Below, piece by piece: positions 1 through 12,637 of a stretch of 64,000 nt of DNA. The notes under the pieces are model-generated. The model was not told where the DNA came from and did no database searches. It saw only the letters and a list, made by a program, of their open reading frames with translations. A program made the position numbers and the translations under genes. This DNA comes from Mermis nigrescens (Eukaryota; Nematoda; Enoplea; Mermithida; Mermithidae). The stretch covers positions 113,597 through 177,596 of the forward strand of contig JAVLUZ010000760.1 in NCBI GenBank assembly GCA_036768485.1. Direction: 5' to 3'. Within the stretch, counting starts at the first letter, position 1; every line of letters starts with the position of its first letter.

Positions 1-69
1 CTTGTTTACTAAACTTTGTGCATTGAATAAAAAACACCTAGCACTAATAAATTCGGAGGGCGACTTATC

Positions 70-914
70 CTATACAGAACCGGAATCAACGCGAGCGAAA
101 GATTGAGGAAAGGACGGTTTAGGAAAATTGGAACGAGCGCGTGACGCGTAAGTCGGCTTCTTTTTCACACAATCGGCAGCAAAGTCTATGAAAAGATCCG
201 TTTCGCCCGAGTTTCGTCGGTCGTTCAATTCAGCAAACAGCTCGCGCTGTCGCTTGCGCTGCATGTATGAAAGGTCTGGCCGAGCGCGCAATTTGGACCG
301 ACCATTAGATGGATTTGACGGGCGAATCACTTTGTTGACTAGTCCGATAAAACGACGTTGAGCACGTGGTGACGTGAGGCAAACCTTCAGGAATTGAGGT
401 TTGCCCTGATGTTTGGGACCATCACGGAAAACTTGCGTAATATCAACAGATGACAAGTCGGATTCATTGCTGAATTCATCAACCAAAGACTTTACAGACT
501 TCAAATCGTCATCTGAATCGGGTAAACCGAATAATACTGCATTTGACTTCTTGGATTCTCGCTCCAAACAGTCCTTGATTAACAAACCGATGTCGGACGT
601 ATGGGATGCATTTGCCTTCGATTCGTAGCGTTCTTCCAATAAATTTATTCGAGATTCTAATATGGAAAATTTGGTTGGTAAGGAGGCAATATTTTCAAAT
701 ACAGGTTTGCAACAGCTGCAAACGAATGGGAATGAGAATGAAGCATCCGCGTATTGTTTGCTATTAAAATAAGAGACGAGTGCTGGTGGTAAATTTAGGC
801 ATTCGGCATGAGCCCATTTGTGGCAAATATCGCACTGAATGGCCGAAATATGACTCTCAGTAACTAATAGCGAACAGATTATGCATGGGTAGGCGTCATT
901 TTTAATAGGAGAAT
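70..914 (-). pseudogene. Non-LTR retrotransposon ORF1 relic (PHD-type zinc finger plus coiled/basic C-terminus)
   Basis: Reading the minus strand from about 914 down to 70 gives one nearly continuous open frame. It starts with a Cys/His cluster spaced like a PHD-type finger: a CIIC pair, then CDICHKWAHAEC about 20 residues later, then CSCC. Next come a short helical stretch (ILESRINLLEERYESK) and a conserved block with NAVLFGLPDS. The end is basic, with RPDLSYMQRKRQ and a GETDLFIDF motif. This order is typical of ORF1 proteins of CR1-like non-LTR elements, which bind element RNA or target the complex. No start codon is visible upstream, where the sequence changes into a dispersed repeat at about 930, so the copy is 5' truncated. 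The stop is at the left end near 70. Family assignment is by motif reading only. Confidence 0.72.
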
Positions 915-929
915 TTTGAAGCGTTCCTT

Positions 930-2165
930 TCTATTGACAAACAGTTCGGAATTCATAAGTGGCGCAAAGTGTTAAGAAATTTAGTCATTTTTTCCACCCT
1001 TAACAGTTTGTAGCTCTGTGAATACTAATAATCTGATAGAGCAGAAAATTATCAAATTTGTACAAAACAGTTTTGACAATTCAAGATTCTAACAAGAAAA
1101 CTGCGAATTACTAACTTTGACTGAAGATATTTTGAGTGATTCAGGCTTTTAAACGCAATGCTGGAGCTTTACAAAGAGAAAGAACAGTAACTGGCGGCGC
1201 TATGCGCCGGAAAATTTTGACGTTTTTGCACATCAAACTCAATTTATAACGCTTAAATCATATAAAGCAGACAAATAGATGCCGGCGCGAAACGCCAGAA
1301 ATTTTTAGAAATTCCGAACCCTCTTACATGGCTTGTTCTCCCTAAAATCTCGTTGCACATGTACAGCGAGATTTTATGGCTGCGGGACGTCTGAGCTGGC
1401 GAGCGGGATCCGGGGCAGAGTCCCGGAAAATTTTGTAAAAAAACGTTTCAATGTTAAATAGTAAGGTTAAAATTTTCGAAAAATCGGCCAAATCTCGGTT
1501 CGGTAGCAAGCCCAGAAACACTTAAAATTGATGAACTCCTACATTGCACAAACTGATCTGAAATGCGTTTTTCGACCTCTGCTGTGTACATAGCGCAGCA
1601 ACGGGTCGCTGCCAATAAGATATAGAAAGATTTATCCATGAAAATTTTGTTCTTACCGTTTTCAGGCCCATTTGTGGCCTTCTAATTAACAAAATGCAGT
1701 TCATAGAACAAGAAATGCACAAAAACATAGGAAAATTTGGCCATTCCTATCAATTAAAATAGGATTATGTGTCCTTATAAAGAAAGATAAACGAAACAAA
1801 GAATAGACAAACTGGTACACAAAAGACAAACAAAGCAGAGAATAGACAAACTGGCTTACAATCATTTTCGCACTTTTACTATCATGCTCAACAAGCATGC
1901 GCAGTTTCTTTAAACGAACAAATAGTGCATTAAATTAATAAAGTGATGTGTAGGGCTGGATTATTTTAGCTGATTCAATCTTTTAAATTTGTTGGATCTA
2001 TATAGCAATAAATAATTATGACTCAGCGCGGAAAATTCTGACGTTTTTGCCTTTTTGAACTCAGTTTTCTGGACATACATTGTTACAACAAAAAAATCAA
2101 CAATATTTTCTGAAAAATTTCGGGGGGCAAGTACCCCCAATGCCCCCTGGCTACGCCTATGGCTG
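930..2165. repeat. Dispersed repeat F, copy 1 (interrupted)
   Basis: Bases 933-1220 closely match 37766-38065, and 2030-2163 match 38050-38190. The two halves are therefore one ~430-bp repeat, here split by about 820 bp (roughly 1215-2035) that the second copy lacks. It contains a GGCGCTATGCGCCGG hairpin. The interrupting segment has short chance ORFs only, and I see no gene in it. Confidence 0.7.
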
Positions 2166-2594
2166 ACTGCATTTGGAACATCGATAGGCTTTGAACCAGG
2201 TCTAACTAAAACAGTTGCGCGCACGATGTGAATAAAAGTTGCAGTTTAAATTTATATAATGGTCACAGAAGTGAATGCATTATAAAAAAGCGTCGCTAAC
2301 AGATGATTTCTTGTTTAAATTTCTTTACAATGAAGAATAAGAAGAATTCGGCACAAATAAAATAATGTAACTAAAAAGCTGAATAATGGAATATGCCTAG
2401 ACGGGATGCACGATATATTGTGATAATAGGAAATATTAACAGACTCGCTATTTAACATTTTACGGTCGATTATATCAAATCACATTTACATTGTGATTCA
2501 GTCGCACTTTAGAAGCAATATGTTTCTAGGTTTCCAATTCAATTCTTAGCACATATTGCATAACTGCTGTGTTAATTTTAAATTTTATATTAGG
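2166..2594. other. Unannotated AT-rich stretch
   Basis: No open frame with recognisable content, no RNA gene and no obvious repeat structure seen. Confidence 0.5.
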
Positions 2595-2715
2595 GGATTC
2601 GGGTACCCGGGTATACCCGGGTACCCGTAGGATACCCGGGTAGTAAACTTATTTTCTACCCGGGTACCCGGGTATACTCGGGTACTCGGTACCGTTCGGG
2701 TACCCGCGTGCAGCT
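2595..2715. repeat. CCCGGGTA-rich palindromic repeat
   Basis: Many overlapping copies of GGGTACCCGGGTA within about 115 bp, each nearly self-complementary. It abuts the truncated end of the endonuclease relic at 2716. The left edge reads TTAGGGGATTCGGGTACCC and the right edge ends in CGCGTGCAGCTCT. The cluster resembles the subterminal repeats of the hAT-like insertions elsewhere in this window, but no target duplication was found. Confidence 0.55.
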
Positions 2716-3359
2716 CTAATAATGATCACAAGAAAGTGTTAAAGGTGGCAAAACAGTTATGTCAAAACAAATGTTAGCGTTTGAAAAAACAAGGTCCAAT
2801 GTGTTATTTAATCTGGTAGGCTGATTTGCATGCTGAGTAAAACCATTTGATATAAGAGTATTCCGAAACAACAAAGAGCTTTTATCAGGAATTTTATTAG
2901 AAAACCAATTAATGTTGGGAAAGTTAAAATATATTATTATCGTTGGCAAATTTCGGGCCATACACCAAAGTAGAAAGTCGTACAAGTTTTCAGTAACAGT
3001 AGCATCATGGCCCGGTAGTCTATAAGATAACACGGTTCGAATTTTTGAGGTTTTCGTCAGTGAATCAATAACTAAACATTCACAATCACAAAATTTGTCT
3101 GGATAACTTATACTTACGACATTCAACAACTTCTTCGTAAGGCAGTAAACTCCACCCCCTTTTTTGACACCTTTATTTCACAACGAGATTCAGTGTATTC
3201 CGGGTTTTGAAAAATAATTGGATCAGGTGTATTGGGCTCCAACCAACTCTCAGTGATAAAGATCAGACCATAAATTTGGGTACTAAGCAGAAAATCGAGC
3301 TCTAGTGACTTGTTTTTAACACTTCTAGAATTAAATTGTAAGCATTTTAAAAATTTCAT
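2716..3359 (-). pseudogene. Non-LTR retrotransposon ORF2 endonuclease domain relic
   Basis: The minus strand encodes the start of an ORF2-type polyprotein. It has LQFNSRSVKNK, then FITESWLEPN (the conserved ITE/TW block of apurinic-like endonucleases), GGVYCL after a one-step frame change near 3125-3160, LPTIIIYFNFPNINW (the FNFPxIxW block) and a terminal LTLSCDHY (the SDH block). The frame change and the loss of everything after the SDH-like block, where the CCCGGG repeat begins, make it a dead fragment. The motif order fits CR1/L2-clade endonucleases that nick target DNA before reverse transcription. The C-terminal tail of ORF1 lies just upstream at 3400-3600, so both come from one inserted copy. 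Confidence 0.8.
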
Positions 3360-3389
3360 TTCAGTTGCGCGTGGTGAAAATCCCTAAGC

Positions 3390-3600
3390 TCTAATTTTTT
3401 TGCGATAAAACGTAGAACCTGTATTTTTGTTATCGTTAGAAATACACAATTTAATACAATAGTCGATAAAAATGTCTGTGTCTCCATTATCTAGACGGCT
3501 TTGTAGCTCCATACGTAGTTAGCGGCCACGTTTATGTTGAAGAAAAGACAAATCAGGTCTCGATCGTAAACCTTGCTGGCGGCAAGTTGAATTGATCACC
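3390..3600 (-). pseudogene. Non-LTR ORF1 C-terminal tail relic
   Basis: Minus-strand translation shows RPDLSFLQHKRG, then ELQSRLDNGDTDIFIDY. These correspond to RPDLSYMQRKRQ and GETDLFIDF of the ORF1 relic at 70-914. Stops and small shifts interrupt it. It lies directly 5' of the endonuclease start at 3359, the normal ORF1-ORF2 order, and is a different copy from the relic at 70-914. Confidence 0.65.
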
Positions 3601-3690
3601 CATATAAACTTATTTTTTGCCTTGGGCGAATCGCAAATATGCAGGCGACATGATTCTAATCAACACAAGTTAAGTTGGTTAAGGTGTTCG

Positions 3691-3963
3691 TCATAAGGAA
3701 GAGGGCCATGTTATCCAACTATGTATGTATTTAGTAAATTTACATTGAAGAGCCTTAAGCCTGTGTATATCACTAATATAAGAGGGGTTCCATAAAACAC
3801 AAGAATAATCGAGGATCGGTCTGACGTAAATAATGAAGTCCCTAACGAGATTATTTTCATCACACAAACAAAAAAATTTTCTTATAAAGATAGATCTCAA
3901 GAAAGTTTTTTTGATTATACTGCTGTAATGCTCCTTAAATTTTAGATTTTGCGAAATTAGCAC
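3691..3963 (-). pseudogene. Non-LTR reverse transcriptase C-terminal relic
   Basis: The minus-strand frame contains YVRPILDYSCVLWNPSYISD followed by IHRLKALQCKFTKYI. This is the block just C-terminal of the RT domain in CR1/jockey-like elements (R-PILEYcs-vWnP, then iEkvQRrfTK). The frame stops after KYIHSW and is not followed by a complete 3' end. No RT catalytic YADD region lies nearby, so this is a short fragment. Confidence 0.75.
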
Positions 3964-4079
3964 TCCTAAATCACGAATGAAGACAGAATTGTAAGTAATA
4001 AGTTGTGTATTGAGTTGAGTGTGTATAACATTTTAGGATTTTTTTTGCTTAAATATAGGGCAGTGCATTTAGAATACGA

Positions 4080-4102
4080 TATAAAGAAAGGAAGAAAGAA
4101 AC

Positions 4103-4133
<31 letters not shown>

Positions 4134-4137
4134 AAGA
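4080..4137. repeat. GAAA/GAAAC microsatellite
   Basis: Imperfect run of AAAGAAA, AAGGAAG and AAAGAAAC units at 4080-4137. It sits between two retrotransposon relics. Confidence 0.85.
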
Positions 4138-4612
4138 AATTTTATTACTTATCAATTAAACTGATACCATACTATCTCCCTAAATGTTCTGTGTCATATC
4201 TAGGGTACACTAATCCTAAAATTACGTATCACATAAACCAGTTTTTGTTATCTGACACAGGTTCCTCACTTTGAGATCTAGGTGTTCCCTTGACAACGAA
4301 CTTATTATCTAGTTGTCATTGTACTAATATATCAACAAAAGTTTTGATAATGAGTGCTTTGATTTTCAAATGTCTTTGAATCGCATGATCAAAAAAATGT
4401 TGATTCTTGCGTTTAAGAATCATATTCGGTCTATAGTAGAGTATGCTCTAAGTATATGGATTGGAGCCCTCATTTGCTTTCTGATTTCAAGAGGATAGAG
4501 CGGGTACAGCGTAAATTTACTAAAAGGTCTTCTAGATTTACTAAACTTTCTTATTGAAATAGAATAAAAGCATTGAACTCCATAAAATCAATTTTGATTT
4601 AATTGTTACATT

Positions 4613-5401
4613 CAGACCCGTATCTAGGGAGGGCGAAGGGGGGACCTGCCCCCTCCCCCGAAATAAGAAAAAATTTTTGTTTTTCCTAAGGCTTCTAGGG
4701 AAAAATGAAAAATTGGCGAAGTGCGTCTGAAACACCGCCAAAACGGGTTTTTAGCGTACTTTTGAGCTAGTAAACTCAAAATTTTCCGCGCTTCGCGCCG
4801 GACTTATTGTTTATGTGTAGTTTTGTCTTCTAAACCGCTAAAAGTCGTTCAAATTTGAGTCAGACATAGAGAGCATGTCAATTTTTTCCAGCGCTGGGCG
4901 CCGGATTCATTTTTCAGCTATACTTTTTGCCTTCTAGCTCACTCAAAACAGCTCAAATTTGAGTTATGACATAGGAAACATAGAATTTTTTCCGGCGCTT
5001 CGCGCCGTATTTATTGTTTATATATATTTTTTGTCTTCTAGCCCGCTCAAAACCGCTCAAATTTGAACTTGACATGCAGAATATGTCAATTTGTTTCGGC
5101 GCTTGACGCCGGATTATTCATTATCTGTATTGTTTTTCTCTGTACAGCACAATGATTGAGTGCAAAGGCAAGAGATAAGAAATAATTCGTCGATTAAGTG
5201 ATGAGAAATCAGCTTAAATGATTAATTTGTTTAGTGAAAAATTTAGTGAAAAATTGTTTGAAAGTTTTCTTCATCATTGTATAGAGCTCGCCGAGATACG
5301 CTCAAAACTGCCTTTATTTTCGCCCATCTCCCAATGGTTTTCGAGATATCTGGCCTCAAAAATTTCCGCCCCCTCGAAATAAAATCCTGGATACGGGCCT
5401 G
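4613..5401. mobile_element. hAT-type MITE (TIR CAGACCCGTATC) with 8-bp target duplication
   Basis: The left end CAGACCCGTATCTAGGGAGG is inverted at the right end (complement CAGGCCCGTATCCAGG). Flanks are GTTACATT (4605-4612) and GTTACGTT (5402-5409), an 8-bp duplication with one mismatch. The element is 789 bp with no transposase. It contains about four tandem ~104-bp units, each carrying a GC-rich hairpin (near 4784, 4888, 4992 and 5096). A relative of one end is at 47360-47850. Confidence 0.82.
4745..5150. repeat. Tandem ~104-bp units, each with a hairpin
   Basis: Four degenerate units inside the MITE repeat the order hairpin, ATTTATTGTTTAT, CTTCTAGC, GCTCAAATTTGA, GACAT. The hairpin cores vary (CGCGCTTCGCGCCG, CAGCGCTGGGCGCCGG, CGGCGCTTCGCGCCG, CGGCGCTTGACGCCG). 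Confidence 0.75.
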
Positions 5402-5794
5402 GTTACGTTTATATAATATATACAATATTCTCTCAACCTTCTGGAGCATTATATCAGTTTTATGGTCATTCGCGTACTAGGAATGCATTTATAAATCAGA
5501 CCTATTTTGATGAATTTCGTCTTGATTGTAAAAAGTATGGTTTTAATACTAGATCAGCTAGAATTTGGAACAATCTTCAACAATATATTCGAAATTTCTT
5601 AAATGTTGAAACATTTATGATAAATTTGAAATGGTTGATTTTAGAAATTTTTCTGATGGGGCACACCTGTGCGCGATTTGCTATTTGCCTGTGTGTCCGT
5701 CCATGAAATGTATTTCGCATTTAATATGCAATATCGTTACTTCGTTTGCGACGTTTTGCCTTTGCGTTTATCTGAATATATTATTATTATTATA

Positions 5795-5935
5795 CCACGT
5801 GAGACCTATTCTTGAGTTTTCTGTTTCTTTAAAGAACCCATATTATGCAAATGATATTAATCGTCTTGAAAATGTTCAACGTAATTTTACTAAAGGTCTT
5901 TTTTGGTTTTCATGGAAATTTATCTTGTACTGAAT
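5795..5935 (+). pseudogene. Second short non-LTR RT C-terminal relic
   Basis: The plus frame gives HVRPILEFSVSLKNPYY followed by INRLENVQRNFTKGL. This is the same RT-C-terminal block as at 3691-3963 and 4325-4560. It begins immediately after the ATT tail of the preceding copy and stops after about 45 residues. Confidence 0.7.
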
Positions 5936-6779
5936 GCTTAAAGCTCAATCTACACATCTTTAGTACTTCGTCGTGTTAACATATTTGTATGCCTCGTATC
6001 AAATTATTGATGGTTTATCTTAAGTTCCAACATCACTCGAGCTAAAATTTGTTTTATATTATAGTAAACAATACTTTAATAGGTATTAACCTAAAAGATA
6101 GTTAGGCACTTTGCGAGCCTCAAAGTCAGCCGTACAAAAAATGATCTTATTTTTAACATTTAGGTATCTGTCTCATCACTACCTCTAATTAACAAGACAG
6201 GCAGGACATGAAAGGATTTATTGCGCAGAAGTAATTAACGAAATTAGGTAAAACACGAATACATGACAAAATAGTGACTGAACAAAAGGACGTACATATC
6301 ACAAAGTGATACTTTAGGTATGCCGTATCCATCATGAAATTTGTATGATCAATGTTTTGCAGCTCTTTTTTGAACAAATCAGTGCCTTGAGGTGCGGCGA
6401 CATGATTTGGTAATTTTTGTTCCAAATTTTGACATACCACTGTGAAAAGTCGTTTAAGTGTGCATTGGAACGAACAACTGGTAACATGAGCTTATTACAA
6501 TTTCCAGCTCGAGTGGCTTGGATCTGAAGATAAAAATTCATTATGTAGCTTCAATACAAGATAATCTGTCCCATTATGTTTTTTCGGGCAAAATTTCCTC
6601 GTTTTCTTCGCATTTCTCGCAGTCATCATACTTCCACTCTTTGACGGTTCTCATTTTATTTTCCTTGAACTGTCATAAATTCGAAATTAAATCTCATGCA
6701 TTTCTGTCTGGCGTTACTGTTTTCTTGTATCTAGTGTATGATTATTCTCGTTGCTGCACTTTAGATAAACTAAAAAAAC
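5936..6779. other. PUM3 upstream region
   Basis: Intergenic sequence before the PUM3 start. Only short open frames without recognisable motifs are present. It presumably holds the promoter and 5' UTR, but I cannot point to a convincing TATA or initiator element. Confidence 0.4.
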
Positions 6780-7132
6780 ATGTCCAAATTTGATTCGTCT
6801 TCCAGTCGAAAAAGGAAGGCGCGTTCAGAAAATGCGCCGCCCGCGAAAAAGCCCAAAAAAGTTCACTTCGCCACCTCGGATTCAGCCAGTGCTTCCGTTT
6901 CTAAGCTACATTCAACGCTGAATACGAAAAAGGTTAGAGTTCGGCAAGAAAATAGCTTTGGAGACGGTGTGAATAAAAAAGACACTTTGCGCACGGGCTC
7001 TAAATTGGCCGCTAAACTGGCCGTTCTATCGCGAAAGGATCGAAAATCGTATCTGAGAAAATTAAAGGCTTCCAAAAAGCCAAACTATGAATTATCCATG
7101 ACGGCTAAAAATTTATGGGAAAAATTGAGAAG
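6780..7132 (+). CDS. PUM3: PUM3 exon 1
   Basis: Start codon at 6780, the first Met of a basic, Ser/Lys-rich N-terminus with AKKPKK as likely nuclear localisation signal. It ends in NLWEKLR, the family's conserved lead-in to the first repeat. Donor AG|GTGAGA, phase 2. Confidence 0.9.
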
Positions 7133-10100
7133 GTGAGATCATAATATTTATTTTTTTGCCGAGATATCGCCCAATTCTCGGTCTGTGTAGCTCGAAATTA
7201 ATTGTGAAAATAAATTTTATTAAGCTTTTGTATACCTACGCACAGGGCCGTGTTTAAGGGAGGCGGCCGCCCGCCCGTTTCCCTTGTCCGGAAAAAATTT
7301 TGACGGGTAAGATAATGCACTGAAAGATGGAAAAATCGCATGTCTTTGTCGTCAAATCTCCGAGTTTTCGGCAATTAGGGCCAGATATGAAGCATTTTCC
7401 ATAATTTTGGCTCGAGTAAGACCAGGAAACGTCACTTTTTATAGCCTTCCTCAATACGGGCCTGCCTACACACATGCTCGTATTCAAGATTCGGCTAATA
7501 TGGGACCCAAAATAAATTGGTCTATATCTCGGGAAATTCACCGGGATTGCTCGACAGAACCACATTTTTGACGTTTTTCGACATGCTCTATCCATTAAGA
7601 TCATAAAATTCGAACTTAATTTAAAAAAATTTTTTCACTCAAAAATCAATATAAAAAGTGTCATTTTTTGGCCGCGCTTGAGCCAAAATAATGGAAAATA
7701 CTTGATATACGGCGCGAAGCGCCGAACATACGAAGATTTAACGACAAAGACATTCGATTGTTCTATCTTTCCGTGCATTACCTTACCTTTCAAAACTTTT
7801 CTCCAGCCATGGGACAGGCGGCCACTCCCCTTAGCCCAAAAATAATTTTGGAGGGGTAAGGAAATGCTTGAAAATTGGCACCCTATATGGAAAAAATTCT
7901 TAGAATTTCCGGCGCTTTGATATATGTTAATGTAGATTTTTTTCTGCAGGATTGTTGTTCAATTTTTAATAAGTAATACATAATTCGAGCCAAGCTGTAA
8001 ATGTATTATAGCTTATGTACATAAAATCAAAAAGTATTACAGATTCGGTGTACCAATAGCAACAAAGTTCGTAAATACAGATGAATTTTACGATGGGATT
8101 GTTTGTGTATGCTTTCTATTTACGTATATTTAGAGCCAAAATTTATCTTTTTTTCGTAACATGACTTACTAACGTATTTTTTTGTATTTGGAAAAGACTT
8201 TTTCGGTTGAACAAAGACTTTTTGGGACCATCTTTATTTTTACGAGGGGGCACAAAAAATATTTAAAAATGGCGAGAATTTTTGCGTACACGCCGTTTGT
8301 ATTTTCGTAAATTATTTTTTTAAGTTAGAATTTTCTGACGCTTTGCGTCGGATGCTCTTCAACTTCTTTTTATCAGCACTAGCACTAAGTTCAAATGCTT
8401 AAATTGGCTAAAATAATTTTAAAGCTTCACGCTACTTTAGTAAATAAGCGTACTTACTTTCTTCTAAGGTTAGCTTGACTTATACCTACAACAGATGGTA
8501 AGCATGTGAAAATTGTATCTAACTTGTTCGGCTGTTTTCTGTTTTATTTGCCTTTGCAAAGCTTCAAATTTATGTTTTATATGGTAAAAATGACGAGTTT
8601 TTAGCTGTAAGTGACAATTCAGCTTTCTACAAAACTATCAAAAGAGACTACAAATTTGACATGAGAATTTTTTGGCGCCTAAGTGTTAAATTGTTATAGC
8701 GACCCACAAATTGCCTCTAGTATCTTATTGAAGGTTTAAAAACATAAATTCACTATGTATGTTAGAAGTATATAATTTTAATTTTTTTATCACATTGCTA
8801 TATTTTAGTAAACTTAAATTGAATGCGTACAAAATGTACAAAGAGTTTTTGTTACCGTCTTTGTACATGTACAAAGGGACGTTTTACAAATAAGGAAACA
8901 GTGTCATTTAACATGTATTGAGCTGGTTAACTGGAGCTCGGAACCTTGCGGACTTAAATTTTATATAGATTGCAAAAAATGGAATGTTATACATAAAAGT
9001 TGTTGATTTCCATGGTGGATTTTTTCTTGGACAATCCTGTATAATTGTTGTAGTTACTGACTCTGGTTTATTTCTTAAGTATTCAGCTGAATATTTCAAT
9101 ACTTAGGGGTCCATTCATGCGTCAAATGCTTTGATTTGGAAGCACTTTTATAGTTCAAAATGTGCGTTATACATGCTACGTATGTGTACATATATACATT
9201 TCGTAGGAATATTTAACTAACTAAACTTATTTAATTATTTCTAAAACAAATTGGATCAATTTGCTGAAATTAGCTAAGAGATCGTTAAATTCTGCAAGAT
9301 ACGTGTGTGGAAATTTGAATTGGTACATATTTGTGTTGAAATGTCACTTGTTGTTGAAGTAAGAAAATATCGGCTGAAGAAAGAGAACGATTGACCGAAC
9401 AGTTGTATAAATTGGTAGAAGGGAAGGCGAAACAGCTTATTTTTGCCCATGACACGGTTCGCGTCCTTCAATGTCTCATGGCTTTGAAAAATGCCGAAAT
9501 TAGAGACAAGTTATTCGAAGAACTCAAAAGTACGTATAAAGATGAGTAAAATTTCACCATGTTCGCCTAATTTCCGAAGAATCGTTTCGATGGCTAATTG
9601 TAAGAATAATGCAAAATAATAGCTGAAAATGCATATATTTAACTCGTATTAAATAATTTAACGGAAAAGTAGAGTGAAGTATGTAGGTATGTATAGGCTT
9701 GTATCCCGGATTCGGCCAAGGGGGGGCGGATCCAACATGACTTGGTAATATCTCTAAAAATTCGTCAACTTATGTAGCTCGCAAAAACCGCATTAGTCGA
9801 CGTTTTTAGACATGCTCTATTCAATAGGATCAAAAATTCGAACTTTTTTGAAAAAAAAACACATTTTTCAATAAAAAGGCTGTATAAAAAGTTATTAATG
9901 CACAAGAAATGTCTCAGGCAACAAAGAACAATGCCTTTAAGGCAACATAACCAGTTGTGTTTCAAGCTGCTTAGGACGATTTTGCTGAAATTTAAGATTA
10001 TTTGGCGCGAAATTTTCAAAAATTACCTGTAAATCTTGCCCCAAAAGTAATTTTGAATAAAAGTAAGCAGTGCACAACGCCGTTAAAATGCTATTTAATG

Positions 10101-12558
10101 CGCGGGGAGCCAAGTTTTGAATGTTTTTGCTAAATTTGGGGTACCGACCGCCCCCTCAGAAATATCCTAGATCCACCACTTAGTAGCAAGCAAATTTCGA
10201 GCAACTCCTACGCACACCTGGGCGTGAGGTATGCACCCCTTCTTTATGCCAATGGATAGTGCTCGGTGAGAAACATCGAAAAATGGCGTTTTTTCGCCAT
10301 AACACCATTTTTAAGACCATTTTTCGACCTATGAAAGATCTTGTACCCCCTTTCGGTGCTGCCCACCTCTGGCCGGAGAACCCCACCATAGGTGGGCAGC
10401 GCTAAAATTCTGGGGGAAAGAATTTCTTGGGACTCATAACTGGAGTTGTTGGCAGAAAAAAGGCCAAAATATGCTTTTTCCCTTAATTTCTTTTCACTCT
10501 TTACACTGCCACTCTGGAAATAAGTCACTTTTTAAAAATTAGAAAAATTCCATCGAGCTTACTCAATTGTCTACAATTTAAAAGAAAAACCAGACTAAAC
10601 AGAATGCAAATCTGAATTAAAAAAGTCGTGTGACAGACCAAACTTTAAAAATACTATATGTCACAACGTTATAGTAAAACTTTACACGCTCTTTACAGCA
10701 CGGGTAGAAGTGTAAACGAAAATTAAAAAAGCTACATCGAAAATTTTATTATCTATCTTTTAAAAGCCACCGCGTAATACATAAGTATCCCAGTGTTGCT
10801 GTAGGGGGTAGTCATAAAATTCGCATTTGCTGTGATAAACAAATAAGAGAAAATATGGCCAAGTATATCGTAGTTTACTCGCTAACGCGCTACCTATGAT
10901 AATATCTTAGGTACTCGTAATTTGTAAACTTTTCATCCAGTTGGCTATTATGTCTCTAATTGTTTATCATAATGGATTCTGGATTTACCTGCGCAATGTG
11001 CGTATTTCTACTTGGCGTAATTTCAAAATATAATCCTATTGTATTGCATTGGAGATTAAAGAAATTTATTTGCAGATTATTAAATCTGAATAATGGTCAT
11101 TAGGGTGGCGTGTGGTACCCGGATCCGGACCCGTTTAGCCAGGTACCCGACTAAAATTTTGGAAGTGGACCCGGACCCAACGTTCATAAAATTTTGGACC
11201 CGGACCCGACGTTCCTAAAGTTTTGCATCTGGATGCGACTGCTTGACATAAAGTTGGACCCGGACCCGGTTTTAAAATAGTGTCGGGTCCAATTCCAAAA
11301 GTATAATGTTAAATGACACAATAAGATTGAAAAATTCGAACTGATCAATAAATGCAGTCGATCTCGGCTAATGCGCATCCCTTAGGGATCGAGGTCAAAG
11401 GTGTGCATTATCCGAGTGTGCGCATTAACCGGAGTGTGAAATCTTCTTAAAATTTCGACTTTAACCAAAAAGAAATTTATAAACACTTCAAAAATAAGGC
11501 AGAAGGAATACAAAGACGACGAATGTTCTATCCCTCTCTGTAGTCGTAAAACCAATAGTGTTGTTACGACAATTCTGGCTTTTGTTCCATCTAAGGTAAA
11601 ATGGAGTGCAATACATATCAGTAATCCTTGTTTATCCGAGGTCCGCGTGCTCATTATCCGAGGTGTGCATTATGCGTGTGCACTTACGCACTGTCAGCCG
11701 TGTGCATTACGCTTTATCCGAGTTTGCATTAAGCGAGGTGTCTTTCCATGTAAATGCACTGCTTTTTGCTGGGACCATGTGTGCTGGTGTGCATTAACCG
11801 GAAAAGTGCATTGTCCGGGGTTTGTATTGTCCGAGTTCGACTGGGCAAATGTATTTATAACCCAAAATTGTATTGGTTGAAAATTGGCCGACTAAATTGC
11901 TATCTTAACTCTGTTTAGACGTCTTCTATTGAATGTATGAGTTTAAATTAACAGTTTCGGAATGAAAAAATAGATTATGGACGAATGTAAGAAAGTAATC
12001 CACGTTATACGAAAAAAGTTAAACAGGTACAATACAAATAAAAACTAAAACGCATCGTTATTATCAGGCAGACCAACTTGCTATGTTAGACTCGTGAAGA
12101 AATATTTTTGAATTTAATTATAGATGCGTTTTGCTAGCTACTCATACGCACACTTGGGCAACAGCTCATTCCAGCCCGTCCAGACCATGGAACGGGCTGA
12201 CGTAAAAGCTGGACGGGATGAAGAGTCCTTAGATGAGCTGGTTTTAAAAAAAATGTGAGAAAATAATGGGAAATCGAACAAAAATTTTTTTTAGTCAATT
12301 TTTAGCCGAATAGGGGACCAACCAACCTTTGAAAGCCCATAGTTGGACTGGCTAAAGCTGTGACTATTGCGTATGTGTGCTTTCATTAGCACGTAGCGGT
12401 TTGATCATAGCACGTGTACACCATTGACCGAACAGGTGTACCCACGCTCACTTGAGCTACATGCAGTTTATGTAGCACCGCCTATGCAAGCAGTTCATTG
12501 GTCATAAAAGGTTACCTCAATTACGCGCTTTTGTGCTACGATGCTGGTTTAATCAATG

Positions 12559-12637
<79 letters not shown>

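Larger units (their letters stand above)
4325..5790 (+). pseudogene. Non-LTR RT 3' end relic, split by a MITE
   Basis: The plus strand upstream of 4612 reads FKNHIRSIVEYALSIWIGAL and, after small shifts, RVQRKFTKRSSRFTKLSY. After the MITE ends at 5401 the same protein appears to continue to its C-terminus, including FYGHSRTRNAF and ARIWNNLQQYIRNFLNV (the apKLWNsLP-like end of CR1/L2 ORF2). A 3' tail follows and ends in an ATT microsatellite near 5780-5790, the usual terminus of such elements. Multiple frame breaks show it is dead. The MITE is therefore the younger of the two insertions. Confidence 0.72.

Noticed and set aside
6780..7136. Exon 1 of PUM3 as a stand-alone 118-residue protein
   Set aside because: The stop overlaps a canonical donor (AG|GTGAGA) and the PUM3 family continues in exon 2.
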